Of a stretch of 64,000 bases of DNA, positions 10,009 through 18,178 are shown in pieces. Position 1 is the stretch's first letter. Each line of letters starts with the position of its first letter. The notes under the pieces were generated by a model that was not told the DNA's origin, searched no databases, and saw only the letters and a list, made by a program, of their open reading frames with translations. This DNA is from Enterobacter sp. RHBSTW-00994. Lineage in GTDB: Bacteria; Pseudomonadota; Gammaproteobacteria; Enterobacterales; Enterobacteriaceae. The stretch is taken from NCBI RefSeq assembly GCF_013782625.1, contig NZ_CP056199.1, positions 2,002,588-2,066,587 of the forward strand, given 5' to 3'. A program made the translations under genes and the position numbers.

Positions 10009-11031
10009 ATGATTGTACTCAGGAATATTTCGAAGATTTTTGACAACGGAAAAGTGGCACTGACTGCCGTTGATAACGTCAATTTGACGGTAGAGCAGGG
10101 ACAAATTTACGGCATTATTGGCTACAGTGGCGCGGGTAAAAGCACCCTGATCCGCCTGCTTAACGGCCTGGAAAAGCCCAGCGCCGGAAGTGTCACCATT
10201 AATGGGCAGGATATCTCCGCCGCAAAAGGGGAAGCACTGCGTCAGGCACGGCTGAAAATCAGCATGGTGTTCCAGCACTTTAACCTGCTGTGGTCAAGGA
10301 CGGTAAACGAGAATATCGCCTTCTCTATGCAGATTGCTGGTGTACCAAAAGCCAAAATTAATGCCCGCGTGGCAGAACTTGTCGACCTGGTTGGGCTGAA
10401 AGGCCGCGAAAATGCGTATCCGTCACAGCTCAGTGGCGGGCAAAAACAGCGTGTGGGGATTGCGCGCGCACTGGCCAATAACCCGGATGTGCTGTTGTGC
10501 GACGAGGCCACCTCAGCGCTCGACCCGCAAACCACCGATCAGATCCTCGATCTGCTGCTCGATATTAACCGTCGTTTCAAACTGACCATCGTGTTGATCA
10601 CCCATGAGATGCACGTAGTGCGTAAAATCTGCGACCGGGTTGCGGTGATGGAAAACGGCAAAGTAGTGGAAGAAGGTGACGTGTTGAGCGTATTCACCCA
10701 TCCCCAGCAGCCAATCACACAACAATTTGTGCGTCAGGTGAGCCAGTATGCCGAAGATGAGACCTTCAATTCGGAACTGGCGAGCGAGCTGGAAGGCTCG
10801 GTTATCAAACTGACCTTCACCGGACACAGTACACATAAGCCTGTCGTCGGGGAGCTGACGCTCCGCTACGGCCTGCCGTTTAACATCCTGCACGGGAAAA
10901 TGACACAAACTGCCCATGGTGTTTTTGGACAATTATGGGTGCACGTTGTGGCATCCGAAGAACAACTGAACAATATCCTCGCCGATCTGCAGCACAGCGA
11001 TATTGACGGCGAGGTGATTAAACATGGCTGA
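10009..11031 (+). CDS. MetN-like methionine/sulfur-compound ABC transporter ATPase
   Basis: ATP-binding subunit of a methionine-uptake-type (MetNIQ, MUT family) importer; 340 residues against 343 for E. coli MetN. Walker A GYSGAGKST, signature LSGGQKQR, Walker B LLCDEATSALDP, switch THEMH. Residues about 265-338 match the NIL regulatory domain, which in MetN binds methionine and shuts transport down. It is probably a second copy beside the chromosomal metNIQ elsewhere, since that locus is normally far away. The stop overlaps the permease gene by 8 bases. Substrate may be methionine, a methionine derivative or another thioether; not decidable here. Confidence 0.88.
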   Translation: MIVLRNISKIFDNGKVALTAVDNVNLTVEQGQIYGIIGYSGAGKSTLIRLLNGLEKPSAGSVTINGQDISAAKGEALRQARLKISMVFQHFNLLWSRTVNENIAFSMQIAGVPKAKINARVAELVDLVGLKGRENAYPSQLSGGQKQRVGIARALANNPDVLLCDEATSALDPQTTDQILDLLLDINRRFKLTIVLITHEMHVVRKICDRVAVMENGKVVEEGDVLSVFTHPQQPITQQFVRQVSQYAEDETFNSELASELEGSVIKLTFTGHSTHKPVVGELTLRYGLPFNILHGKMTQTAHGVFGQLWVHVVASEEQLNNILADLQHSDIDGEVIKHG

Positions 11032-11692
11032 GAATCTCTTTCCACACCTGAAGTGGGATCAACTCTGGGCGGCAACGCAGGAGACGCTGTACATGACCGC
11101 GCTCTCCGGTGTGGCGACGTTTGTCCTCGGTATCGTGCTTGGTCTGGCGCTGTTCTTAACCGCACGCGGCGGGTTGTTCCACAACCGCACGGTGTACAGC
11201 GTGATTTCGATTGTGGTGAACGTGTTCCGATCCATCCCGTTCATTATTTTGATTGTGTTGTTGATCCCCTTCACCAAAACCATCGTCGGCACGATCCTGG
11301 GCGCAAACGCGGCCCTGCCGGCTCTGATTGTGGGAGCCGCGCCATTCTACGCACGTCTGGTTGAGATTGCCCTGCGCGAAGTGGACAAAGGGGTGATTGA
11401 AGCAACACGCTCTATGGGCGCTCGACTGAGTACCTTAGTTTTTCGGGTTTTACTGCCTGAATCATCACCTGCTCTGGTCTCAGGCATCACGGTGACGCTG
11501 ATTGCACTGGTGAGCTACAGCGCAATGGCGGGGGTGATTGGGGCGGGCGGTTTGGGAAATCTGGCTTATCTGGAAGGATTCCAGCGCAACCATGGTGACG
11601 TCACGCTGGTGGCAACGGTGACCATTCTAATCATCGTTTTCATTATCCAGTTCTGCGGCGACATCATTACTTCACTGTTAGACAAAAGATAA
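11024..11692 (+). CDS. MetI-like ABC transporter permease
   Basis: Membrane subunit paired with the MetN-like ATPase. The 222 residues hold about five hydrophobic segments and the cytoplasmic coupling motif EATRSMGAR, the EAA loop that contacts the ATPase. MetI of E. coli is 217 residues. It starts 8 bases inside the end of the ATPase gene and is followed after 28 bases by the binding-protein gene, the standard metNIQ order. Confidence 0.88.
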   Translation: MAENLFPHLKWDQLWAATQETLYMTALSGVATFVLGIVLGLALFLTARGGLFHNRTVYSVISIVVNVFRSIPFIILIVLLIPFTKTIVGTILGANAALPALIVGAAPFYARLVEIALREVDKGVIEATRSMGARLSTLVFRVLLPESSPALVSGITVTLIALVSYSAMAGVIGAGGLGNLAYLEGFQRNHGDVTLVATVTILIIVFIIQFCGDIITSLLDKR

Positions 11693-11720
11693 TCTCTAAT
11701 AACACACAGGAACCATCATC

Positions 11721-12533
11721 ATGAAAAAGACACTGACACTGATCGCCGCAGCAACCCTGAGTGCCCTGAGCTTTGCCGCCTGGGCGGATACCCTGACGGT
11801 GGGCGCATCCAACACGCCGCACGCTGAAATTCTGGAGCAGGCGAAACCGATTCTGGCTAAGCAGGGTATCGATCTGGAGATTAAACCCTTCCAGGACTAC
11901 ATTCTGCCAAACACTGCGCTGGCGGGCCGTGACATCGATGCCAACTATTTCCAGCACATTCCGTATCTGAACAGCGTTCTGAAAGACCATGCTGGCGATA
12001 AAGATTACGATTTTGTCAGTGCCGGTGCGATTCACATTGAGCCAATTGGTATTTATTCCAAAAAATACAAATCGCTGAAAGATCTGCCGGAAGGCGGCAA
12101 AATCATCATGCGTGATGCCGTGTCTGAAGAGGGCCGCATTCTCTCTATCTTCGAAAAAGAGGGCGTGATCAAGCTGAAGCCGGGCATTGATAAAGTGACC
12201 GCGCGTATCAGCGATATCGTTGAGAACCCGAAAAAACTGCAGTTCACGCCAAATGTTGAAGCGTCTCTGTTGCCACAGATGTACAACAACGACGAAGGTG
12301 CAGCGGTGGTGATCAACGCCAACTACGCAATTGATGCGGGTCTGGATCCGGTTCATGATCCGATTGCCGTTGAAAGCGGTGAAAATAACCCGTATGCCAA
12401 CATCATTACCGTACACCGTGGCGACGAGAAGAAAAAAGACATCGTTGCGCTGGTGAGTGTGCTGCACTCGAAAGAAATTCAGGACTGGATCCGCACTAAA
12501 TACAAAGGTGCTGTTATCCCTGTAAACAACTAA
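11721..12533 (+). CDS. MetQ-like periplasmic substrate-binding protein
   Basis: NlpA/MetQ-family binding protein (270 residues) that feeds the MetNI-like importer. The N-terminus is a Sec signal peptide ending FAAWA-DT; there is no cysteine and so no lipobox, whereas E. coli MetQ and NlpA are lipoproteins. This copy should be a free periplasmic protein. The mature part keeps family features (VGASNTPHAEIL, DANYFQHIPYL, IVALVSVLHSKE, near the C-terminus). A ribosome binding site (CAGGAA) precedes the ATG. A strong terminator follows. Confidence 0.88.
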   Translation: MKKTLTLIAAATLSALSFAAWADTLTVGASNTPHAEILEQAKPILAKQGIDLEIKPFQDYILPNTALAGRDIDANYFQHIPYLNSVLKDHAGDKDYDFVSAGAIHIEPIGIYSKKYKSLKDLPEGGKIIMRDAVSEEGRILSIFEKEGVIKLKPGIDKVTARISDIVENPKKLQFTPNVEASLLPQMYNNDEGAAVVINANYAIDAGLDPVHDPIAVESGENNPYANIITVHRGDEKKKDIVALVSVLHSKEIQDWIRTKYKGAVIPVNN

Positions 12534-12551
12534 TCATTTGATTTTATGAAT

Positions 12552-12587
12552 GAAGCCCGGTGAGTCTCTCACCGGGCTTCTTTTTTG
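12552..12587 (+). terminator. Terminator of MetNIQ-like operon
   Basis: GAAGCCCGGTGAG and CTCACCGGGCTTC form a 13-base perfect stem with a tiny loop, then a run of T. A textbook intrinsic terminator 18 bases after the stop. Confidence 0.9.
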
Positions 12588-12641
12588 TATCCAGCCGATG
12601 AATCATTTAAGCTGAGTTTTTAGAGCAATGGAGTGATGGCA

Positions 12642-12851
12642 ATGGGCAATGTGACCAAAGACGAAGCGCTGTACCAGGAAATGTGTCGGGTGGTCGGGAA
12701 GGTCGTTCTCGAAATGCGTGATTTAGGGCAGGAGCCGAAGCATATTGTGATTGCCGGAGTCTTGCGTACTGCGCTGGCGAACCAGCGCGTCAAACGTAGC
12801 GAACTGACAACAGAAGCCATGGAAACGGTGGTTAAAGCGCTGGCCGGTTAA
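12642..12851 (+). CDS. fumD: Fumarase D (YdhZ)
   Basis: Small (69-residue) protein nearly identical in its core to E. coli FumD (formerly YdhZ), e.g. EMCRVVGKVVLEM and KHIVIAGVLRTALAN. FumD has been reported to have fumarase activity; mechanism and role are poorly known. Three in-frame starts exist (GTG 12633, ATG 12636, ATG 12642); the third is chosen because TGGAG at 12629-12633 is 8 bases from it and the protein then begins MGN as in E. coli. Its 3' end overlaps the convergent permease gene by 20 bases. Confidence 0.88.
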   Translation: MGNVTKDEALYQEMCRVVGKVVLEMRDLGQEPKHIVIAGVLRTALANQRVKRSELTTEAMETVVKALAG

Positions 12852-13518
12852 GCCGCCAGCGTTTTGCGAACTGCTCCAGGGAACAGCAGAGCAGGTAGTA
12901 GACGACACCCGTAAAGATAAAAATAGCCGCCGGGTAGATTTGTACCCGGTTGTTCACCTGACCTGCCACAGTTGTTAGCTCGGGAACGTTCACGATAAAT
13001 GCCAGGGACGTGTCTTTCAGCAGGCTGATAAAAATCCCCACCAGAGATGGCGATATATTGCGTAATACCTGCGGGAGCAAAATTCGCCACAGCGTTTGTT
13101 GCGTACTGAATCCCTGCGTCAGCGCGGCTTCGTATTGCCCGGTCGGTAATGCGCTCAGCCCGGCTAAAACGGAATGCATCACCGTTGCGGCCGTAAACCA
13201 CGCGAGGGCCATCGTCACAGTTAGCGCACCAGGCAGATCGCCCCCGGTGATAAGGGGTAGCAGATACCACATCCAGAAAATCACGAAGATAAGCGGGATG
13301 CCGCGAATCAGTTCCGCCCACGCAAAGAGTGCTTTGCGAACGATGCCCGGAAAACGCCAGGCAAGTGATGCCAGCCCGATACCTCCTGGAAGGGCTATCG
13401 CTGCCGCACCGAGCGCCATCAGCAGCGTCAGTAATACTCCTCCCGGCTCGCCGGTAGCCATTCGTCCCCATAACAAATAATCCAGGTTATCGGTAATGAT
13501 GCTGAGTCCTGTCATCAT
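12832..13518 (-). CDS. Polar amino acid ABC transporter permease (second)
   Basis: HisM/GlnP-family membrane subunit (228 residues, about five membrane segments) with the coupling loop EAALTQGFSTQQTLWRIL. It is the last gene of a four-gene transporter operon on the minus strand and starts on an ATGA overlap with the first permease. Two different permeases suggest a heterodimer as in HisQM or GltJK. Its final codons overlap the end of fumD. Substrate unknown; the family takes up Gln, Glu, His, Arg, cystine and similar compounds. Confidence 0.85.
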   Translation of the reverse strand: MMTGLSIITDNLDYLLWGRMATGEPGGVLLTLLMALGAAAIALPGGIGLASLAWRFPGIVRKALFAWAELIRGIPLIFVIFWMWYLLPLITGGDLPGALTVTMALAWFTAATVMHSVLAGLSALPTGQYEAALTQGFSTQQTLWRILLPQVLRNISPSLVGIFISLLKDTSLAFIVNVPELTTVAGQVNNRVQIYPAAIFIFTGVVYYLLCCSLEQFAKRWRLNRPAL

Positions 13519-14291
13519 GTGTTTTCACTCCCTGTGATGACCGCCGCATGAGGATGGCGACCGGTTCCTTTTTTGGGCGAAGGGCCAAGACGAACCAGCA
13601 CTAACCCCATGGCGACGCCGGTCAACAGGTAAAGTACGGTCCCGACAGTGAAGGCCTCCAGTGCATGAGCGTTATAGCTTTCGATTTGCCGGACCTGGTA
13701 GGTGAGTTCAGCGAAACCAATACCGCTGGCGAGCGAGGAGAGCTTCATCAGATTGAGATATTGCCCGACAACAGGCTGCCAGGCATTTGCAAGCCCTTGC
13801 GGCAGAAGGATGTAACGAAAAAGTCGCCAGGGTGAGAACCCTTGCGCCAGTGCCGCTTCGCGTTGCCCCGACGGTACAGCACGCAGACCTGACGCCACTT
13901 CCTCGATTAAAAAGGCTGAAGTAAAAACACCCAGTCCCCAGGCTGAGCATAAAAACTCTGGCGTAAACCACCAGACGTCACCCGGCAGGATTGACCAGTT
14001 GTGATCAGCATTAACCACGTCACGAAACGTCATCGGTAGCCAGTTCCATGCGGCGAAATACCAGAACAGCAGTTGCACCAGTAACGGCGTATTGCGAAAG
14101 AGGGATACCCAGCTACTGACCGCCAGGTGGCCGAGGCGTCCACCAGAGAGACGCAGGAGCATAAGAAGTACGGCCAGCGTACTGGCCAGAACCATGCCCG
14201 CCAGCGTGACCCACAACGTGGTCAAAAAACCGGAAAAAATCCACTGCAGAGGTTGTCCGGTTAGCACCCCTTGCCAGTCGAGCGCGGGCAT
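13515..14291 (-). CDS. Polar amino acid ABC transporter permease (first)
   Basis: HisQ/GltJ-type permease, 258 residues, with about five hydrophobic segments and the EAA loop REAALAQGFSPWRLFRYIL. The N-terminal 20 residues contain DWQGVLTGQPLQWIFSG, common in GltJ-like proteins. It overlaps the ATPase gene by one base and the second permease by four, so the operon is tightly coupled. Confidence 0.85.
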   Translation of the reverse strand: MPALDWQGVLTGQPLQWIFSGFLTTLWVTLAGMVLASTLAVLLMLLRLSGGRLGHLAVSSWVSLFRNTPLLVQLLFWYFAAWNWLPMTFRDVVNADHNWSILPGDVWWFTPEFLCSAWGLGVFTSAFLIEEVASGLRAVPSGQREAALAQGFSPWRLFRYILLPQGLANAWQPVVGQYLNLMKLSSLASGIGFAELTYQVRQIESYNAHALEAFTVGTVLYLLTGVAMGLVLVRLGPSPKKGTGRHPHAAVITGSENT

Positions 14292-15106
14292 TACAGATGC
14301 TCCTGATGAAGGGGATTAAGCACTTTTTGCAGGAAGCGTTGCGCACGGGGATGGGACGGTTGTACGAAGAACTGTTCCGGCGGGGCGGTTTCCAGGATCT
14401 GTCCGCCATCGATGAAAACTATCCTGTCGGCAATTTCACGGGCGAACTGCATTTCGTGGGTTACCACTATCATGGTGATCCCGCTGTGGGCGAGGGCTTT
14501 CATGACGAATAACACCTCGCCAATCATTTCGGGGTCGAGTGCTGAGGTGGGTTCATCAAACAAAATGATCTGCGGTGACGATGCCAGGGCTCGTGCAATC
14601 GCCACGCGTTGTTGCTGTCCACCGGAAAGCTCCGCCGGAAAATGGTGTGCTTTTTCCAGCATGCCCACTTTTTCCAGCAGCGTCAGGGCCTGCGCCTGTG
14701 CGGGCTCTGACGTCCAGCCATGCACATGTTCCAGCGCCAGAGTGATGTTTTGGCTGGCGGTCAGGTGAGCGTAAAGATTAAATTGCTGGAAGACGAACCC
14801 CACGCGGCTGCGAAGCTGGCGCAGGGCTGCACCAGAGAGCTGCGAGGTGGGTTTGTTGTCGACCAGAATCTCTCCGCCGTTAAGGGTTTCAAGCTGGTTG
14901 ATAAGACGGATTAGCGTGGATTTACCGGAGCCCGACGGGCCCAGTATGGCGACAACTTCGCCGGGGCTAATGGTGAGGTTAATACCGTTTAACACGTGGT
15001 GAGCGCCGTAACTTTTGACGACATGTTGAAACTCAACGCTGGCGTGTTCCAGATGTGAAAAATCCGCGGCACGGGCCGCGGAGCGTGAAAATAAACCTGA
15101 GAGCAT
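14291..15106 (-). CDS. Polar amino acid ABC transporter ATPase
   Basis: GlnQ/HisP-family ATPase (271 residues; the family is usually 240-255). Walker A LGPSGSGKST, signature LSGGQQQRVAIARA, Walker B ILFDEPTSALDPE, switch THEMQFARE. The first about 22 residues, before VEFQHVVKSYG, are an extension without homology I can name, so a start a little further in is possible. It follows the binding-protein gene with no gap, giving the operon order binding protein, ATPase, permease, permease. Confidence 0.88.
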   Translation of the reverse strand: MLSGLFSRSAARAADFSHLEHASVEFQHVVKSYGAHHVLNGINLTISPGEVVAILGPSGSGKSTLIRLINQLETLNGGEILVDNKPTSQLSGAALRQLRSRVGFVFQQFNLYAHLTASQNITLALEHVHGWTSEPAQAQALTLLEKVGMLEKAHHFPAELSGGQQQRVAIARALASSPQIILFDEPTSALDPEMIGEVLFVMKALAHSGITMIVVTHEMQFAREIADRIVFIDGGQILETAPPEQFFVQPSHPRAQRFLQKVLNPLHQEHL

Positions 15107-15107
15107 A

Positions 15108-15938
15108 TTACTGGGCTTCTATTTTAAAGGCGCGTGGCTGTGGGGATTGTGTTTGTGGACCAAACCAGACGTCGTAGATTTTGGCGGCCTGGCCATTCTT
15201 CTCCAGATTAACCAGCTCATCATTGACGGCTTTCAGCAGCGCGGTTTCTCCTTTTTTTACCCCAACGCCGATCTCTTCTTTGCTGAGCAGATCAGGCAGA
15301 ATTTTAAAGTTGGCTTTATCCGGAGCCTGAGCCAGCAGGCCTGCCAGGATCGTGCTGTCCTGAGTGATCGCCTGCACATTGCCGTTACGCAGTGCCGTCA
15401 GTGCCAATGGAATATCATCATAAGAGAGGACGCGAGACTGCGGGAAACGCTGGTGCAGAGCCTGTTCGCCTGTTGTCCCTTTTACTGCACCAATACGTGA
15501 TTTACTGTAAGCATCAAGCGTATCCGCCGATTTTGCCGGAACCAGGAACTGCTGGCCGGTGACAAAATAAGGGGTGGAGAAATCAATAACCTGTGCGCGC
15601 TCTGGCGTGATGGTGATATCTGCCACAATCAGGTCCGCTTTTCCTGACTGCAGCAAAGGAATGCGGTTAGCCGGGTTGGTCGCAACCAGTTCCAGCTTCA
15701 CGCCAAGTGTTTTTGCCAGCGCTTTGGCGAAATCGACGTCGTAACCAACGATGTCGTGGGTTTTGGCATCGATGGAACCAAAGGGTGGGTTAGCGTCAAA
15801 TGTAGCGACTTTTACCACGCCTGCCGCCTTGATATCCGCCAGCTGGTCGGCCTGAACCTGCGTTGAAAGAATGCCACCTGTCGCCAGTAAACCCAGAGCC
15901 AGTACCAGCTGCTGATAAGATTTTTTGTATGCTGCCAT
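15108..15938 (-). CDS. Amino acid ABC transporter substrate-binding protein
   Basis: Family 3 (GlnH/HisJ-type) periplasmic binding protein, first gene of the transporter operon. The chosen start (276 residues) gives MAAYKKS followed by a hydrophobic core and cleavage after VQA; an upstream ATG would add 16 polar residues ahead of the signal peptide and is unlikely. Ligand-site type segments seen: DANPPFGSID, GYDVDFAKALAKTLGV, DLIVADITITPERAQVIDFSTPYF and KGTTGEQAL. Acidic or sulfur amino acids are reasonable guesses for the substrate given the neighbours, but this is inference. Upstream lies an inverted repeat at 15989-16002. Confidence 0.85.
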   Translation of the reverse strand: MAAYKKSYQQLVLALGLLATGGILSTQVQADQLADIKAAGVVKVATFDANPPFGSIDAKTHDIVGYDVDFAKALAKTLGVKLELVATNPANRIPLLQSGKADLIVADITITPERAQVIDFSTPYFVTGQQFLVPAKSADTLDAYSKSRIGAVKGTTGEQALHQRFPQSRVLSYDDIPLALTALRNGNVQAITQDSTILAGLLAQAPDKANFKILPDLLSKEEIGVGVKKGETALLKAVNDELVNLEKNGQAAKIYDVWFGPQTQSPQPRAFKIEAQ

Positions 15939-15988
15939 AGTATTACGTCTTCCCGTCGTTTTTGTTTTGTCCTGATACGCTCCCATAA

Positions 15989-16002
15989 GCGATACCTATC
16001 GC
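15989..16002. repeat. Inverted repeat upstream of binding-protein gene
   Basis: GCGATA and TATCGC separated by two bases, 50 bases upstream of the chosen start. It may be an operator or 5' leader hairpin; nothing more can be said. Confidence 0.35.
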
Positions 16003-16182
16003 CAAATAAGAAATCGTTCTTTGCTATAAGAAAAAAAGCATTAGTGAACAGAGTGTTATCGATGAGTAAATGAAAGGCGGGCTATTTGCAAATCCTGCAC
16101 ATACACAGTTGATATTCGTATTTCCCTGGCAATGAATTTGGGTGTTTAACTGAGTGCAGGTTGAACAACAAAGGTAAAGGCG

Positions 16183-16350
16183 ATGAAAAAGTGGATAAGC
16201 ACGTTACGGCGGTTTTTTGTAACCCGATCAGCAAATGCGGAGAACAGTGCGCAACGTGTTCTTGAGTCGATATTACCTGTTGCCAGCCTGTACGGCGTGG
16301 ATATCGCGAATATTGATCCGGAGTGGTTCCATGACAAAACGTCACGCTGA
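16183..16350 (+). CDS. Small uncharacterised protein (55 aa)
   Basis: I do not recognise this one. The ORF runs ATG to TGA for 55 residues: a basic start (MKKWISTLRRFFVTR) and an acidic, hydrophobic second half ending DIANIDPEWFHDKTSR. AAGGT at 16171-16175 is a ribosome binding site at fair distance. It lies alone between the oppositely oriented ABC transporter operon and the LysR gene. A second, shorter ORF (16331-16393, 20 residues) overlaps its end in another frame. No function is proposed; a chance ORF is possible. Confidence 0.45.
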   Translation: MKKWISTLRRFFVTRSANAENSAQRVLESILPVASLYGVDIANIDPEWFHDKTSR

Positions 16351-16429
16351 ACTTCGCCAGACGCGCGAAATGTACTGGAATGAGGTGTGCTGAGGTCATG
16401 CCTCTGTTTCGCCAGGCAAGCGCTGTTTG

Positions 16430-17305
16430 TTAACGCGGTTGTTCTTTGAGAACGTCTATTAATGCACGTGTGTTGGCGGTGCTATTTTCTTTTCTCCAGA
16501 TAAGTTCAGTCGTTATTTGACTGAATGCTGTTTCAAAAGGATGAATATCTACACAGCCTGATATGTGAAATGTATCGAAAAGTGATTCAGGAATAACGCC
16601 AATTCCCATACCCCCACTGACCCCTCCAAGAATGGCATGGTAAGACGACATGACGGCTATCCGATGAGGATTTACCTGATGATGCCTGAACCATGATGTT
16701 AAGCGATCGCGATAGGAGCAGCCGTCCTGAAAGACCAGCAACGTCTCCTCAATGAGGTCCAGCGGGGAGGCAATTGAGTGGTAACCAGACGCTGTAACGA
16801 TCACCAACTTTTCGTCGAAAGCCGGAAATCGCTCCAGTCTCTCATCATGCGGGGCATCAGCGATGAATGCGGCATCCAGTTCATAATCCAGGATCGAACG
16901 GTACAGAGTGCTACTGATACCCGTTACGAGTTCAATAGCAATCTCCCGATGCCGTTTGTAGAGGAGAGTCAACGGCGTGGGTAACCGCGTTGCCGCCATA
17001 CTGTCTAACGCACCTAATCTGAGTGTTCCACCTGGCAAAGTGTGGGTGGCTTGTTGTTCTGCGGAGGACACCAGCCTGACAATCTGCAGTGCGTTTTCAT
17101 AAAGGACTTTGCACGTACTGGTAGGAATGAAACGCCTATTTTCTTTTATAAATAATGTGTTACCCAGTTCGCTCTCGATATTTTGTAACCGGGTGGTAAT
17201 GGCCGATGGGACTCGCCCAAGAGACTGTGCAGCTTCACTGATACTCCCTTTTTCCACAAGGGCGATAATTGTACGAAAGTCAGATATGTCCACATTTTTC
17301 TCCAT
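16430..17305 (-). CDS. LysR family transcriptional regulator
   Basis: 291 residues: N-terminal winged HTH (about residues 5-65, with SISEAAQSLGRVPSAITTRLQNIESELG) and a C-terminal LysR substrate domain. Divergent from the amidotransferase/racemase pair with about 100 bases between, so it probably controls them and itself. The intergenic DNA is AT-rich and contains a perfect palindrome at 17329-17340. The effector is unknown. Confidence 0.88.
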   Translation of the reverse strand: MEKNVDISDFRTIIALVEKGSISEAAQSLGRVPSAITTRLQNIESELGNTLFIKENRRFIPTSTCKVLYENALQIVRLVSSAEQQATHTLPGGTLRLGALDSMAATRLPTPLTLLYKRHREIAIELVTGISSTLYRSILDYELDAAFIADAPHDERLERFPAFDEKLVIVTASGYHSIASPLDLIEETLLVFQDGCSYRDRLTSWFRHHQVNPHRIAVMSSYHAILGGVSGGMGIGVIPESLFDTFHISGCVDIHPFETAFSQITTELIWRKENSTANTRALIDVLKEQPR

Positions 17306-17328
17306 AATTGAATTGTAGATGCAATATT

Positions 17329-17340
17329 ATTCAATTGAAT
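17329..17340. promoter_or_regulatory. Candidate LysR operator palindrome
   Basis: ATTCAATTGAAT is a perfect 12-base palindrome in the divergent region, compatible with the T-N11-A type of LysR box. Related AATTGAATTG copies flank it. Function inferred from position only. Confidence 0.4.
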
Positions 17341-17407
17341 TGAAAATTCATATTCTTTATCGTCAAAGGAAAGGTCATTCTCGTCCTGATGATGGCGAGG
17401 AAAGATG

Positions 17408-18166
17408 ATGAACACTGAATCCAAAAAGGCAGCAAACTCTATGTCGATACTTCCCAGGGTTTTCATTATTCAGACAGGCACACCCCCGGAGCCCATCCGG
17501 GAGCAACATGGCGATTTGCCCCATTGGTTTTGCAACGCGTTGGACATCGAGCCAGACAGGATCGAGGTGGTGAAGGTTTTTGAAGGCGCAGAGTTACCGA
17601 AGCCCGATGCCGGTAGTGTGGCAGTGATTACCGGCTCATGGGACATGGTGACGGACAAACTCCCCTGGAGTGAACTTACAGCGGAGTGGATACGGCACGC
17701 AATAAGTGCTGGCATGGGGCTGTTTGGTGTCTGCTACGGGCATCAGCTCATTGCGTATGCGTTGGGCGGTATCGTGGATTACCACCCGGATGGACGGGAA
17801 GTCGGATGCCATGACATCTCGTTGAATCAGGCGGGAAGGGATGATCCCCTGGTTGGGCAATTTCCCCAACGTTTTAAAGCACATTTGACCCACATGCAGA
17901 CTGTCATTTCATTACCTCCGGGCGCACAGGTGCTGGCGTCCTCTGCGCATGACCCGCATCAGATCGTTCGCTACGGACCTAAGGTTCTCTCAACCCAATT
18001 TCATCCTGAATTTACCCGGGACGTTGCAGATTCACTCATTGATATTCGTACGGATGTCTTGCGTCAGGAGGGCCGAGATCCTGCTGCGATCCGCCGTTCG
18101 CTTTCGGATACCGTCGAGGCCAGGGAACTACTGCCGTTGTTTATCAACATGTGTGTGCAGAAATAA
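17408..18166 (+). CDS. Class I glutamine amidotransferase (GuaA/YfeJ-like domain)
   Basis: Stand-alone class I (triad) amidotransferase domain. Numbering from the ATG at 17405, the catalytic Cys is 110 in LFGVCYGHQL, with His200 and Glu202 in QFHPE, so the triad is intact. The fold is like the glutaminase part of GMP synthase, but no synthase domain follows. Such free domains often hydrolyse glutamine or gamma-glutamyl compounds. The ATG at 17408 is preferred over 17405 because GAGG at 17397-17400 is then 7 bases away. The racemase gene follows after 12 bases, so glutamate release followed by racemisation is a possible but unproven link. Confidence 0.85.
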   Translation: MNTESKKAANSMSILPRVFIIQTGTPPEPIREQHGDLPHWFCNALDIEPDRIEVVKVFEGAELPKPDAGSVAVITGSWDMVTDKLPWSELTAEWIRHAISAGMGLFGVCYGHQLIAYALGGIVDYHPDGREVGCHDISLNQAGRDDPLVGQFPQRFKAHLTHMQTVISLPPGAQVLASSAHDPHQIVRYGPKVLSTQFHPEFTRDVADSLIDIRTDVLRQEGRDPAAIRRSLSDTVEARELLPLFINMCVQK

Positions 18167-18178
18167 TCAGGATGTAAC

